Origin: Bacteroidetes bacterium HGW-Bacteroidetes-7 | GTDB lineage: Bacteria > Bacteroidota > Bacteroidia > Bacteroidales > UBA932 | Assembly: GCA_002842465.1 (NCBI GenBank) | Contig: PHDA01000006.1 | Span: forward strand, 35,888-99,887 | DNA: 64,000 nucleotides | Direction of reading: 5' to 3' | Part shown: piece after piece, positions 38,579-47,312 of the stretch | How the letters are laid out: every line of letters begins with the position of its first letter | Position numbering within the stretch: position 1 is the stretch's first letter | Program-made: the position numbers and the translations under genes | The notes under the pieces: model-generated | The model's input: only the letters and a program-made list of their open reading frames with translations | The model's database searches: none | Told to the model about the DNA's origin: nothing

Positions 38579-38586
38579 TAATTTCG
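38579..38586 (+). promoter_or_regulatory. Candidate -7 element for rlmD
   Basis: TAATTTCG fits the TAnnTTYG form and lies about 20 bases before the rlmD ATG. The nearest TTG upstream is at a short 14-base spacing, so this is tentative. Confidence 0.4.
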
Positions 38587-38605
38587 CGCTCTAATAATTA
38601 CACCA

Positions 38606-40012
38606 ATGGGAAGAAGAGACAGAGAGTTATTTCAAAATATAGAGATTGAGACAGTTGCAGCAGAGGGAAAATCGCTTGCACACGTAAACGGCAAGGTTAT
38701 TTTTGTACCATTTGCCGTCCCTGGCGATGTTGTTGACATTCAGGTTAAGATTAAAAGAAAGGGATATATGGAGGGTTATGTTACAAATATGATTAAGCCC
38801 TCACCAGATAGAATTGAGCCTTTTTGCAGCCATTTTGGCGTTTGCGGCGGGTGTAAATGGCAATCGCTTCCCTACTCGACACAGCTCCAGTTTAAACAGC
38901 AACAGGTAACAGACCAGCTTACCCGCATTGGCCACCTGAAACTGCCCGAAATCACACCAATTTTGGGATCAGAGAATGAGCAGTACTACAGAAATAAACT
39001 CGAGTTCACCTTCTCTTCAAAGCGCTGGATAGAGAGCCTTACCGAGGCCGAGAACCTGCCCGCAGAACAGCGCACAGGGCTAGGATTCCACATTGCAGGG
39101 CTCTTTGACAAGGTGCTGGACATAGAGCATTGCTACCTTCAACCATCTCCGTCTAATGAAATCAGGCTCTTTGTGAAGCAGTTTGCAATGAAAAATGGCT
39201 ACACATTCTTTGACCTAAGGGAGCAGACAGGCTTTTTACGCACAATGGTTATTAGAACCTCTACAACAGGCGAGGTTATGGTGATTGTGGTATTTGCAAA
39301 TGAGAATAAAGAGGATCGCGAGAGGCTGCTTGATGCGCTAAAGGAGAATTTCCCGGCAATTACTTCGCTAAACTGGATAATTAATGGCAAAAAGAATGAC
39401 TCAATAGCTGACCTAGACTGTTCAAACTACTCGGGAATGCCATATATAACCGAGAAGATGGAGGAGCTGACCTTTAGAATCGGGCCAAAATCGTTTTACC
39501 AGACAAATTCTCACCAGGCATACCGCCTCTACTCAATAGTAAGAGATTTTGCAGAGCTTAAGGGTGACGAAATCCTATACGACCTCTACACCGGAACCGG
39601 CACTATTGCTCTGTTTTTGGCAAAGGGGGCATCTAAGGTTGTGGGAATTGAGTATGTACCTGAGGCAATTGAAGATGCTAAGATTAATGCTGCCGAAAAC
39701 AACATTCAAAACTGCAGCTTTTTTGCAGGCGACATGAAGGATATGCTTTCGCCACAATTTATTGAACAGAACGGAAAGCCAAATGTTGTGATACTTGACC
39801 CTCCAAGGGCCGGAATACACCCCGATGTGGCAAAGGTTTTAGCAGAGGCAGCTCCCGAAAAGATTGTTTATGTAAGTTGCAACCCTGCAACACAGGCAAG
39901 AGACATTGCATTATTGGGAGATAATTATGAGATAAAAAGGGTTCAGCCCGTTGATATGTTCCCTCATACTCACCATCTGGAAAATGTTGTACTTCTGGTA
40001 AAAAAGGGTTAA
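38606..40012 (+). CDS. rlmD: 23S rRNA (uracil-C5)-methyltransferase, RlmD/TrmA family
   Basis: A 468-residue SAM-dependent RNA methyltransferase. An N-terminal TRAM domain (about residues 10-65) is followed by the iron-sulfur cysteines FCSHFGVCGGCKW with a fourth Cys in IEHCYLQ, the SAM-binding DLYTGTGTIALFLA and the catalytic YVSCNPATQARD loop. It makes 5-methyluridine in 23S rRNA (U1939 or U747 type). The exact target cannot be told from the sequence. mnmE follows after 24 bases. Confidence 0.92.
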   Translation: MGRRDRELFQNIEIETVAAEGKSLAHVNGKVIFVPFAVPGDVVDIQVKIKRKGYMEGYVTNMIKPSPDRIEPFCSHFGVCGGCKWQSLPYSTQLQFKQQQVTDQLTRIGHLKLPEITPILGSENEQYYRNKLEFTFSSKRWIESLTEAENLPAEQRTGLGFHIAGLFDKVLDIEHCYLQPSPSNEIRLFVKQFAMKNGYTFFDLREQTGFLRTMVIRTSTTGEVMVIVVFANENKEDRERLLDALKENFPAITSLNWIINGKKNDSIADLDCSNYSGMPYITEKMEELTFRIGPKSFYQTNSHQAYRLYSIVRDFAELKGDEILYDLYTGTGTIALFLAKGASKVVGIEYVPEAIEDAKINAAENNIQNCSFFAGDMKDMLSPQFIEQNGKPNVVILDPPRAGIHPDVAKVLAEAAPEKIVYVSCNPATQARDIALLGDNYEIKRVQPVDMFPHTHHLENVVLLVKKG

Positions 40013-40036
40013 TTTAACCGGATAATTTACAGAAAA

Positions 40037-41551
40037 ATGAACGCAAATAAAATAGATACAATCTGTGCACTCTCAACCGTACAGGGCAGAAGCGCAATAG
40101 CAGTCATAAGGGTAAGCGGCCCGCAAGCCATAACCATTACCGGCAAATTATTCAAACCCAAAAGGGGCAAATCACTCTCTGAGACTCCCGGCTACAGACT
40201 CCGTTTTGGAACCATCTGTAGCGGAGACAAAGTAATTGACGAGGTTCTGGTATCTGTATTCCACTCCCCAGACTCCTACACAGGCGAAAACATGGCCGAA
40301 ATCTCTTGCCACGGCTCATTTTACATTCAGCAAGAGATATTAATGCTCCTTTTGAATAACGGTGCAAGGCTTGCCAAACCGGGTGAATTTTCACAGCGGG
40401 CATTTTTGAATGGCAAAATGGACCTTGCACAAGCAGAGGCAGTTGCCGATCTTATTGCATCTGAAAATGAGGCTTCTCACAGAGTTGCACTACAACAGAT
40501 GAAGGGTGGATTCTCAAAAGAGCTCTCACAGATGCGCGCATCTCTGCTTGAGATTGTTTCCCTAATGGAGCTTGAACTGGACTTTGCAGAGGAGGATGTT
40601 GAATTTGCAGATAGAGGGCGGTTGAAATCGCTTCTTGAGAGTGTAACCGGCCACATTACAACTCTAATTGATTCGTTCCGCCTTGGAAATGTGATCAAAA
40701 ACGGAATTCCGGTAGCTATAGCCGGTGCCACAAACACAGGCAAAAGCACCCTGTTGAACCTACTTTTAGGCGAAGAGAGGGCTATTGTCTCTGAAATTCA
40801 CGGTACAACAAGAGATTATATTGAGGGTCAGATGAATATTAACGGAGTAGGCTTCCGTTTTATTGATACTGCAGGAATTAGAGAGACTCGTGAAACCATT
40901 GAGATGATTGGCATAGAGCGCACCTACGAAAAGATAAGGAGCGCATCTGTAATTATACTAATGCTTGATGCCGAAAGGGTTGAATTCTTTGCACAAAGCA
41001 TCTCTCAGCTTGCTTCAACCGCAGATTGCCAAAATCAGAAGGTGATTGTTGTAATAAACAAGACAGACCGCATTTTGGACATGCTCTATGATAGCAACAT
41101 AAACTCCCCGACCGTTTACGGAAGCGCTTATGACTCAATGGCGGGAGAGGATTCACAGACAAGATATTACGATAAAATCATAAGCGATTTTACCGCTGAA
41201 ACAATCTCATTGTGCAAAGAGCACAATATAGTACCGGTTGCAGTGGTACCAATATCGGCAAAAGCTCTTAACGGAATTGAAAACCTCAAGACTGCCCTTC
41301 TGGAATGTCGTATTGATACCGCCGATGACTCCTACTCTACCCTCGTGACCAACATACGCCACTTTGAAGCGCTAAAAGAGGCCAAAACAGCCCTCTTAAG
41401 GGTATCCGAAGGGCTGGACAACACAATCCCAACCGACCTTCTTGCACAGGACATAAGGGAGGCCCTCTTTCATATAGGTGAAATTGTAGGAGAAATAAAC
41501 ACCGAAGAGATTCTTGGCAATATTTTCAGCAAATTTTGCATCGGTAAATAA
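40037..41551 (+). CDS. mnmE: tRNA modification GTPase MnmE (TrmE)
   Basis: A 504-residue MnmE. The N-terminal folate-binding domain (TICALSTVQGRSAIAVIRVSG) and LNGKMDLAQAEAVADLI are typical; the G domain has GATNTGKSTLLN (P-loop), HGTTRDYIEG, DTAGIRET, NKTD and ISAK, and the protein ends with the FCIGK motif that carries the active Cys. With MnmG it modifies the wobble uridine of tRNAs. It is about 50 residues longer than E. coli MnmE (454): an insert of about 40 residues lies between NKTD and ISAK. It sits between rlmD and a glycosyltransferase gene (28 bases). Confidence 0.96.
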   Translation: MNANKIDTICALSTVQGRSAIAVIRVSGPQAITITGKLFKPKRGKSLSETPGYRLRFGTICSGDKVIDEVLVSVFHSPDSYTGENMAEISCHGSFYIQQEILMLLLNNGARLAKPGEFSQRAFLNGKMDLAQAEAVADLIASENEASHRVALQQMKGGFSKELSQMRASLLEIVSLMELELDFAEEDVEFADRGRLKSLLESVTGHITTLIDSFRLGNVIKNGIPVAIAGATNTGKSTLLNLLLGEERAIVSEIHGTTRDYIEGQMNINGVGFRFIDTAGIRETRETIEMIGIERTYEKIRSASVIILMLDAERVEFFAQSISQLASTADCQNQKVIVVINKTDRILDMLYDSNINSPTVYGSAYDSMAGEDSQTRYYDKIISDFTAETISLCKEHNIVPVAVVPISAKALNGIENLKTALLECRIDTADDSYSTLVTNIRHFEALKEAKTALLRVSEGLDNTIPTDLLAQDIREALFHIGEIVGEINTEEILGNIFSKFCIGK

Positions 41552-41579
41552 TTCATCAAGCTTTGTTATATAGTATATT

Positions 41580-42605
41580 ATGATAACCGTCTTAAAGCAA
41601 TTGATTAAGAGCAGAAAGCATAAGAACAGCAAGTTGCTTTACTATCTAAAAAACGGTATCAGATGGTATTGTACGCCTCATTTTATAACTGAGTTGAGGT
41701 GCAGGAGTATTATTAACTCTTTTAATAAGCTTGAAAAACAGGAGCAGAATTACATTCTTGAGAGGGTCAACTATTACAACAAGCTTTCGGGTTCGTTTGA
41801 GCCTAAAATGGTTAAGGGAAACGATGGTACAGAGCTGGTTCCAGTGAATAACCTTAGGCCTGGGGCCACTTTAAGCAACAGAAGAGTTGGTAGTATGTAT
41901 TTCTTTGACACATACGAATATATGAGATACTTTAAAAAGGATAATCTTGCAAGCTTTCTGTTTGGAGACATAACCTTTGCACCAGAAGTTCCATCATTTG
42001 TAAAGAGCAGGCCAATAGGAAATGATAACGGCAATTCTGTTCTGTTAAACCTTGACAAGAACAGACATTTTACCTTTGTAAAGGACAATCGCAAATTCAT
42101 AGATAAACAGGATATGCTCATAGGCAGAGCATTTGTTGACCAGCCACACAGAGTAAGATTCTGGGAGATGTACTTTGGTCACCCAATGTGCGATCTGGGC
42201 AATATAAACAAAAAACTTGGCTCCCACCCCGAATGGAACGTTAAACCCATATCCATTGACCAACACCTTGATTACAAATATATTTTGTGCCTTGAGGGTA
42301 ACGACGTGGCATCAAATCTCAAATGGGTAATGTCATCAAACTCCGTAGCCATAATGCCTCTCCCCGTTTACGAAACCTGGTTCATGGAGGGCACCCTTGT
42401 GCCAAATTTCCACTACATTGAAATCAAACCCGACTTCACCGACCTAATCGAAAAACTCAACTACTACAACGCTCACCCCCAAGAGTGCGAACAAATAATC
42501 CAGAACGCTCACAGCTACATTAAGCAGTTTCAAAACCCAGCCAAAGAGCGACTGATTCACCTGCTGGTTATTGAAAAATACTTTAATAATCTTAAAGGAA
42601 ATTAA
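41580..42605 (+). CDS. GT90/CAP10-like glycosyltransferase
   Basis: A 341-residue protein without membrane segments. It resembles the family 90 (CAP10 or LPS-type) glycosyltransferases in FGDITFAPEVPSFVKSRPI, the basic RFWEMYFGHPMCDLGNIN region and the C-terminal YKYILCLEGNDVASNLKWV, which matches the nucleotide-sugar site of the family (EGND with a following SNLKW helix), then MPLPVYETWFMEGTL. It may add a sugar to a surface glycan or lipopolysaccharide core. It follows mnmE by 28 bases, but no other glycan genes are adjacent. The donor and acceptor are unknown. Confidence 0.7.
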   Translation: MITVLKQLIKSRKHKNSKLLYYLKNGIRWYCTPHFITELRCRSIINSFNKLEKQEQNYILERVNYYNKLSGSFEPKMVKGNDGTELVPVNNLRPGATLSNRRVGSMYFFDTYEYMRYFKKDNLASFLFGDITFAPEVPSFVKSRPIGNDNGNSVLLNLDKNRHFTFVKDNRKFIDKQDMLIGRAFVDQPHRVRFWEMYFGHPMCDLGNINKKLGSHPEWNVKPISIDQHLDYKYILCLEGNDVASNLKWVMSSNSVAIMPLPVYETWFMEGTLVPNFHYIEIKPDFTDLIEKLNYYNAHPQECEQIIQNAHSYIKQFQNPAKERLIHLLVIEKYFNNLKGN

Positions 42606-42651
42606 TATTGTCAATCTTAATGACAAATTAGATAATTTAAAATCAGGATTC

Positions 42652-42692
42652 GGTAAATTTGATTTTCTCCTGAATCAAATTCATTAATTACC
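42652..42692 (+). terminator. Hairpin after the glycosyltransferase gene
   Basis: A 9-base perfect stem (AATTTGATT at 42656-42664 with AATCAAATT at 42673-42681) with an 8-base loop. Outer GGTAA (42652-42656) and TTACC (42688-42692) could extend it only by opening the inner stem's first pair. It is AT-rich and has no T tract after it, so it may be a weak terminator or a 3' end-protecting structure. Confidence 0.35.
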
Positions 42693-42722
42693 CTAAATTT
42701 ACATACACTAAACTATTGTAGT

Positions 42723-42739
42723 CATAAATATTATTTATG
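42723..42739 (+). promoter_or_regulatory. Palindromic candidate operator of higBA
   Basis: A perfect 17-base palindrome, CATAAATA-T-TATTTATG, directly upstream of the -33 TTG of the higBA promoter. Antitoxins with an HTH domain usually bind such a site to repress their own operon, so this is a good candidate for the HigA site. Confidence 0.55.
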
Positions 42740-42745
42740 ATTCTG

Positions 42746-42776
42746 TTGCACTTTAGTGAAACTTATTATACCTTCG
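42746..42776 (+). promoter_or_regulatory. Candidate promoter of higBA
   Basis: TTG at 42746-42748, a 20-base spacer and TACCTTCG at 42769-42776 fit the -33/-7 pattern. The leader to the higB ATG would be about 10 bases. Confidence 0.55.
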
Positions 42777-42791
42777 TAAAACAAAATCGCG

Positions 42792-43130
42792 ATGAAAATC
42801 AGAAATGTAATTTTCTTTAAGGATTATTTTGAAAATTTTTTCATCAGGCAATCTGAAAAAAACAAAGCAAAAATCATCTGGACAATTCAACTGATTGAAG
42901 AATTAGAGAGAGTACCTGAAAGTTACCTAAAAAAAATAGAATCAATAGATTGTCTATATGAAATTCGTGTAAAACAAGGTGGCAATATCTTTAGAATCTT
43001 TTGTTTTTTTGACTACGATAAGCTGATAATACTTGCAAATGGATTTCAAAAGAAAACACAGAAAACACCAAAAAAAGAGATCATAAAAGCACTCAAAATT
43101 ATGGAGGAGTATAACAATGAAAAAGAATAA
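42792..43130 (+). CDS. higB: RelE/HigB-type toxin
   Basis: A 112-residue small basic protein of the RelE/ParE superfamily in the HigB (phage-derived Gp49-like) group: LIEELERVPESYLKKI, then CLYEIRVKQGGNIFRIFCFFDYD and the C-terminal NGFQKKTQKTPKKEI, which is the usual basic ending. It probably cleaves mRNA at the ribosome. The antitoxin gene follows and overlaps by 14 bases, with the toxin first, which is the HigBA order. A palindrome lies upstream of the promoter. Confidence 0.9.
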   Translation: MKIRNVIFFKDYFENFFIRQSEKNKAKIIWTIQLIEELERVPESYLKKIESIDCLYEIRVKQGGNIFRIFCFFDYDKLIILANGFQKKTQKTPKKEIIKALKIMEEYNNEKE

Positions 43131-43416
43131 AAGAATAACTCTGGATGAGTTTAAAGAAAAGCACTACGGTGTTATAGGATCAAAAAGGCGCGACGAGCTT
43201 GAAAGTGGTTACGAAAACTTCAAACTTGGTACTTTGCTGCTTGAAGCACGCCTTGAAAAGGGTATGACTCAAACTGAACTAGCAGAGAAAGTTGGCACAA
43301 CAAAATCGTATATATCTAAGATTGAAAATAATTTAAAAGAGGTTAGAATCTCCACCCTACAGAAAATTGTACATGCTGGTTTGGGCGGACAACTAGAATT
43401 ATCAATTAAGCTATAA
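43117..43416 (+). CDS. higA: HigA-type antitoxin with XRE HTH domain
   Basis: A 99-residue protein with a helix-turn-helix domain of the XRE/Cro type at about residues 35-90 (LEKGMTQTELAEKVG, TTKSYISKIENN). A clear Shine-Dalgarno sequence (GGAGGAG, 43103-43109) inside higB sits 7 bases before its ATG, so the antitoxin can be made in larger amounts than the toxin, as such pairs need. It should bind HigB and also repress the operon through the upstream palindrome. Confidence 0.9.
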   Translation: MKKNKRITLDEFKEKHYGVIGSKRRDELESGYENFKLGTLLLEARLEKGMTQTELAEKVGTTKSYISKIENNLKEVRISTLQKIVHAGLGGQLELSIKL

Positions 43417-43462
43417 TTTTAGGCTATTCACTATTTAACAAGTCATTGGAAAACAATGGAGT

Positions 43463-43819
43463 TTATCGGCTCAATATCTCTTTTTGAGCAGTTTTGCTTA
43501 AAGATTTAAGTACCAAATCATAGGATTGGTCAATCATCTCTATTAGAACCTTTTCCGGCACGTTACCTTCAATAAAGATTGAACTCCAGTGGACTTTGTT
43601 CAGATAGTACCCGGGTATTATATCCGTGTATTTATCTTGAATATCAATTCCATAATCCGGCGTGTGTTTTAACGAGACAATGGGCCTGCCATCTTTATAA
43701 TTTCCAACCATTACAAACATCTTCCCACCTACAAAATACCTTACAGCATCCCACTCCTTTTTATAATCCTCAACTGCACCCTTTTTAGAAAGGCAACGCT
43801 CTTGTATTAATTCGTACAT
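43463..43819 (-). CDS. MmcQ/YjbR family DNA-binding-like protein
   Basis: A 118-residue protein of the MmcQ/YjbR family (CyaY-like fold), recognised from KEWDAVRYFVGGKMFVMVGN, VSLKHTPDYGIDIQDKY, GYYLNKVHWSSIFIEG and the final helix MIDQSYDLVLKSL. It is cytoplasmic; the function of the family is not established. The gene stands alone between the higBA pair (46-base gap, convergent) and the DUF2059 gene (221-base divergent gap). A -7 box TATATTTG lies at 43838-43845. Confidence 0.85.
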   Translation of the reverse strand: MYELIQERCLSKKGAVEDYKKEWDAVRYFVGGKMFVMVGNYKDGRPIVSLKHTPDYGIDIQDKYTDIIPGYYLNKVHWSSIFIEGNVPEKVLIEMIDQSYDLVLKSLSKTAQKEILSR

Positions 43820-43837
43820 GATAATTGATTTTGCTCA

Positions 43838-43845
43838 CAAATATA
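43838..43845 (-). promoter_or_regulatory. Candidate -7 element for the YjbR-like gene
   Basis: The minus strand reads TATATTTG, an exact TAnnTTTG match, about 19 bases upstream of the start. Confidence 0.5.
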
Positions 43846-43982
43846 TTAAAAAGTTTATCTGAAAAGCATATTGGATGGCTTTAGAATAATGAAAGATGTT
43901 TTGATTAAAGAAGATCGTATTTTAAAAGCAATTAATAAATAGATAATTCCAACATTATTTTCACCATTTCTCTTTTTTATTG

Positions 43983-43990
43983 TACCTTTG
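43983..43990 (+). promoter_or_regulatory. Candidate -7 element for the DUF2059 gene
   Basis: TACCTTTG matches TAnnTTTG and lies about 50 bases upstream of the ATG at 44041. Confidence 0.5.
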
Positions 43991-44040
43991 AACTTCTTGA
44001 ATTTTACCCTATTAGAATTATTAACCTTAAAATTTTTCAA

Positions 44041-44505
44041 ATGAAAAAACTATTTATTATTTGCATTCTATTTTGCTCATTTACAGCAGTATTAAGCGCT
44101 CAGGACAAGGCGGCCGATATTAAGAGGTTGCTAGAGGTTATGGAGAGCGAAAAGATGATGGATATGGTAACTTCTCAGGTTTCCGGAGCATTTTTGCAAC
44201 AGGCAAGAGCCAGTGTTCAGGGAGAGGAGCAAAAGGCTAAATATGACAAGTTTGCTGAGTATGTAATGCAGGAGGGCAAAAATATGTCAATGAAAATTTT
44301 AAACGAAGAGATGGTTAAATCTTACGATAAGCACTATACTCAACAGGAGATAAAAGAACTTATTAAACTTTACGAAACCCCTGTAATGCAAAAGGTGCTT
44401 AAGCTTTCTCCCATAATCAACCAGGAGATGATGTCAGCTGTGACAACTAAATATTTGCCGGAGTATCAGGCTAAGGTAATGCAAAAATTGAATGAGCTTA
44501 AGTAG
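44041..44505 (+). CDS. Exported DUF2059 protein
   Basis: A 154-residue exported protein with a signal peptide of about 20 residues (ends VLSAQ). The body is helical and matches DUF2059: VMESEKMMDMVTSQVSGAF, then YTQQEIKELIKLYETPVMQKVL, which is the family core. The function is unknown; it should be periplasmic. It precedes tyrA by 57 bases, but tyrA has its own -7 box, so they are probably separate transcripts. Confidence 0.88.
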   Translation: MKKLFIICILFCSFTAVLSAQDKAADIKRLLEVMESEKMMDMVTSQVSGAFLQQARASVQGEEQKAKYDKFAEYVMQEGKNMSMKILNEEMVKSYDKHYTQQEIKELIKLYETPVMQKVLKLSPIINQEMMSAVTTKYLPEYQAKVMQKLNELK

Positions 44506-44526
44506 TTGATGTAACCCTATTATCAC

Positions 44527-44534
44527 TATATTTG
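44527..44534 (+). promoter_or_regulatory. Candidate -7 element for tyrA
   Basis: TATATTTG matches TAnnTTTG and lies about 28 bases upstream of the ATG at 44563. Confidence 0.5.
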
Positions 44535-44562
44535 GGCTGTTTTCGGTTTAAATATATTCATA

Positions 44563-45405
44563 ATGGTTATAACAGTTATTGGTCTGGGTCTTATGGGTGG
44601 TTCTGCCGCCATTGACCTTAGAAAAAGGGGCTTTGCCACAAAAATCATTGGAGTTGATAATGACCGCATTAATGCTAATGCTGCGCTTAACATCGGGCTG
44701 GTAGATGAGATATGTGATCTGGAGGAAGGAGTTAAGCAGGCAGAGTTAGTGATTATTGCAATACCTGCAGATGCAGAGATTACTCTTCTGCCAAAGGTGA
44801 TGGACATTGTTGACAAACAGTTTGTAACAGATATGTGCTCCACAAAGGGGCAGATTGCTCAAATTGTTAAATACCACTCAAAAAGAAAACAGTATGTGGC
44901 CGCCCACCCTATGGCGGGTACTGAATATTCAGGTCCCTGGGCTGCGATTTCAGGGCTGTTCGATGGCAAGGCGGTTATCTTTACCGATACAGAAGAGAGT
45001 GGCATTAAGTCACTTGCCGTTGTCAAGAGAATGTACGAGGCACTTAACATGCGCATAATTTATATGAACAGTACCAACCATGATGTTCATGCTGCATACG
45101 TATCCCACATTTCACACATAAGTTCATTTGCCCTTGCACTAACGGTTCTTGAGAAGGAGAAAAACGAGAAGCATATTTTTGACCTGGCAAGCGGAGGTTT
45201 TGACTCCACGGTGAGGCTAGCCAAGAGTTCGGCAGATATGTGGGCCCCAATCTTCAGCCAGAACAGAGATAATGTGATTACCGTATTGGACACCTACATC
45301 AAACAGCTCCAAAAGTTCCGCAACCTCATTGCAGAAGATGAACAAGATCAGGTTAAAGAGCTAATCAAGGAGTCAAACAAGATTAAGAGAGTTCTTAAGC
45401 AATAA
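44563..45405 (+). CDS. tyrA: Prephenate/arogenate dehydrogenase
   Basis: A 280-residue NAD(P)-dependent dehydrogenase of tyrosine synthesis. The N-terminal Rossmann motif is VIGLGLMGGSAA, and the conserved AHPMAGTEYSGP, HDVHAAYVSHISH and LASGGFDSTVRLA segments of TyrA are present. It converts prephenate to 4-hydroxyphenylpyruvate (or arogenate to tyrosine). It is a single-domain enzyme without fused chorismate mutase or ACT domain. Whether it prefers prephenate or arogenate cannot be told. No other aromatic amino-acid genes are adjacent. Confidence 0.92.
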   Translation: MVITVIGLGLMGGSAAIDLRKRGFATKIIGVDNDRINANAALNIGLVDEICDLEEGVKQAELVIIAIPADAEITLLPKVMDIVDKQFVTDMCSTKGQIAQIVKYHSKRKQYVAAHPMAGTEYSGPWAAISGLFDGKAVIFTDTEESGIKSLAVVKRMYEALNMRIIYMNSTNHDVHAAYVSHISHISSFALALTVLEKEKNEKHIFDLASGGFDSTVRLAKSSADMWAPIFSQNRDNVITVLDTYIKQLQKFRNLIAEDEQDQVKELIKESNKIKRVLKQ

Positions 45406-45510
45406 TCTGGTTATCAATCTGTAGCCTATATCATACAATAATCGGGCACCAGTTGTTAATCAGTTATATTTTAAGCAATCATATTTAAATGAAACTGGGA
45501 AGTATTTTCA

Positions 45511-46095
45511 TCAAAAATTCATTCGAAAAAGATAACGTAAATATTTTTCAGTTCTTTCAAAATCTTCTTTAATCACAATATTCAAGGAAACAATTTGCAT
45601 ATCTGTGTTAATCTTAAAGAAAAAGGGAACATTTTCTCTTTCAAGCGGAAGTCCTAATTCATTTAATTGTAAAATAAGTAACTGTTTTCCAAAACAGTCA
45701 TTTCTAAACCGTTTTGGATAGTCTGGAGATATAAAAATAATCGAATCATCTTCATTATAACTTGGAATGAACTTTTTTAATAGATCAATTGTGAAGTTTA
45801 AGCAAGGAGGACATGTATTATAAGAAAAATAAAAAAAAATTGGATCATTGCTTATTATTTTTTTTATTTCAAAAGCATTAAGTGAATCGTCTCCAAAATA
45901 AACCAGTTGATTTTTAATCAAGTAACCCAAGTATTCCTTTTCCAATTCAGTTACTTTATTTACAACTAGTTCTTTATATTTCCCCATGAATGTTTCTTCA
46001 TTATTATTTTTCGCTAAATGCTTGAATAGCAACAATATAACTATAGATAGAGAAAGAATAATTAAAGATAAGATAGTTAATTTACAATTTTTCAT
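45511..46095 (-). CDS. Membrane-anchored thioredoxin-like protein with CPPC
   Basis: A 194-residue protein with an uncleaved N-terminal membrane helix (about residues 6-26) and a thioredoxin-like domain facing the periplasm. The redox motif is CPPC at residues 95-98 in FFYFSYNTCPPCLNF. The following LLKKFIPSYNEDDSIIFISPD fits a TlpA/redoxin fold, though the domain is divergent. The gene is 14 bases after the beta-propeller lipoprotein gene. It may reduce or shuffle disulfides in the small Cys-rich peptide encoded at the start of the same cassette; this is inferred from gene order only. Confidence 0.75.
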   Translation of the reverse strand: MKNCKLTILSLIILSLSIVILLLFKHLAKNNNEETFMGKYKELVVNKVTELEKEYLGYLIKNQLVYFGDDSLNAFEIKKIISNDPIFFYFSYNTCPPCLNFTIDLLKKFIPSYNEDDSIIFISPDYPKRFRNDCFGKQLLILQLNELGLPLERENVPFFFKINTDMQIVSLNIVIKEDFERTEKYLRYLFRMNF

Positions 46096-46109
46096 ATTTA
46101 TGTAAATGA

Positions 46110-47231
46110 TTATCTCTTCAAGTTGTATATTATTAAAAACGGATTATCATTGTCATTATTATGTGTTTCAATCGCTTTTAATTGTTTCTGGGATAATATG
46201 TTCTTAGCATAGAAAGATTGGCCTATGTCAGAGTCATAGAGGAAAACTGACTCATTATGCAGGTTTGTGAAAAAAAACTGAATACCTTCTATTGTCTTGG
46301 CAAAAACATAATTTCGATCGTCTTTTTTATCAACAATAACTGTATGAATAGCATTTTTGTATTCTAACAAAGCAATACGATATCTATTAGTTTCATAGCT
46401 ACTATAAATAAAATAGTTTAGTTTTTTTCCTTCTCCAATAAGATCTTTCAGATAAAGTGATTTTGATCTGTTTTTTTCCTGCTGTTTTAAAAAATCATGG
46501 AAAATAGAAATCTGTTTTGAAGTGTTATTTTTTTTACCAAAATCCCAGTAATAAGCAACTTCCTGTTTACTGTCAGACATATTTATAACCTCATTTGTTA
46601 AAATTGAATTAAAGTAAATGTTTCGATTATATGTAAACGATCTGTCTGTAGCCGAAAAATAGCTTGGTATTTCATTTGGAAAAATTTCATTTATAATCGT
46701 GTTATTTTTTTTTGAATAATACACAGCTTGGTATTCACTAAGAGATATGAACAGTAATTCAGCTGCGTTTAATGCATATACTTCATTGTAAGCTTTTGTT
46801 TTACTTGGAAGAGAAACCTTAGAAAGAAAATGACCATCTAAATTAAAATACAAAATTTCTCCAAAAGGGACTAATAGCATTATTTCATTATTATAGGGAT
46901 CTATGTTAAAGTCTGCAAGATATGAGTATTCTTCTGGACCACGTCCTCTTTGGTCAATTTTAAAAAGGAACTTTCCATTGTTTTCAAAACAAAAGATAGC
47001 CTGCAATCTCATGTCTAATATATAATACCTATTATTATAGGGTATAATTTTTGACAAATCACCAATCAGGCTTTTATCATTAGTTTCAAGTAAAACGATA
47101 CTAACAGAATCAATAAAATCAACAATTGAAACTTGATCGTTCTGATCAAGATCAATACTATTTCTTTTAGAATCTATGGCAATGCAGCCAACCACAATAA
47201 ACATTCCAACTAAAGGCAGTAAGATTTTCAT
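46110..47231 (-). CDS. 6-bladed beta-propeller lipoprotein
   Basis: A 373-residue lipoprotein. The lipobox is VVGC (Cys16). The mature part fits a 6-bladed beta-propeller of the Bacteroidota type: VDFIDSVSIVLLET, the hallmark DQRGRGPEEYSYLADFNID, and repeated strand pairs such as YYILDMRLQAIFCFENNGK. The family has no established function and often lies near genes for small exported peptides. It stands between a Cys-rich peptide gene (81-base gap) and a thioredoxin-like gene (14-base gap). Base use is more AT-rich than in the surrounding ilv and tyrA genes. Confidence 0.82.
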   Translation of the reverse strand: MKILLPLVGMFIVVGCIAIDSKRNSIDLDQNDQVSIVDFIDSVSIVLLETNDKSLIGDLSKIIPYNNRYYILDMRLQAIFCFENNGKFLFKIDQRGRGPEEYSYLADFNIDPYNNEIMLLVPFGEILYFNLDGHFLSKVSLPSKTKAYNEVYALNAAELLFISLSEYQAVYYSKKNNTIINEIFPNEIPSYFSATDRSFTYNRNIYFNSILTNEVINMSDSKQEVAYYWDFGKKNNTSKQISIFHDFLKQQEKNRSKSLYLKDLIGEGKKLNYFIYSSYETNRYRIALLEYKNAIHTVIVDKKDDRNYVFAKTIEGIQFFFTNLHNESVFLYDSDIGQSFYAKNILSQKQLKAIETHNNDNDNPFLIIYNLKR

Positions 47232-47312
47232 ATATTACAATGTTTTTACTAAATAAATGTCTCAGAGTAAAAAAATTGAAATAATTTATTCTGAGACATT
47301 TTTTCATAACTA

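Noticed and set aside
40007..40019. GGTTAA-T-TTAACC palindrome at the rlmD stop
   Set aside because: The loop is one base, so it cannot fold as a hairpin, there is no T tract, and the next gene is close and on the same strand, so it is not a terminator.
43444..43458. CATTG-GAAAA-CAATG small hairpin after higA
   Set aside because: A five-base-pair stem without a T tract is too weak to call a terminator.
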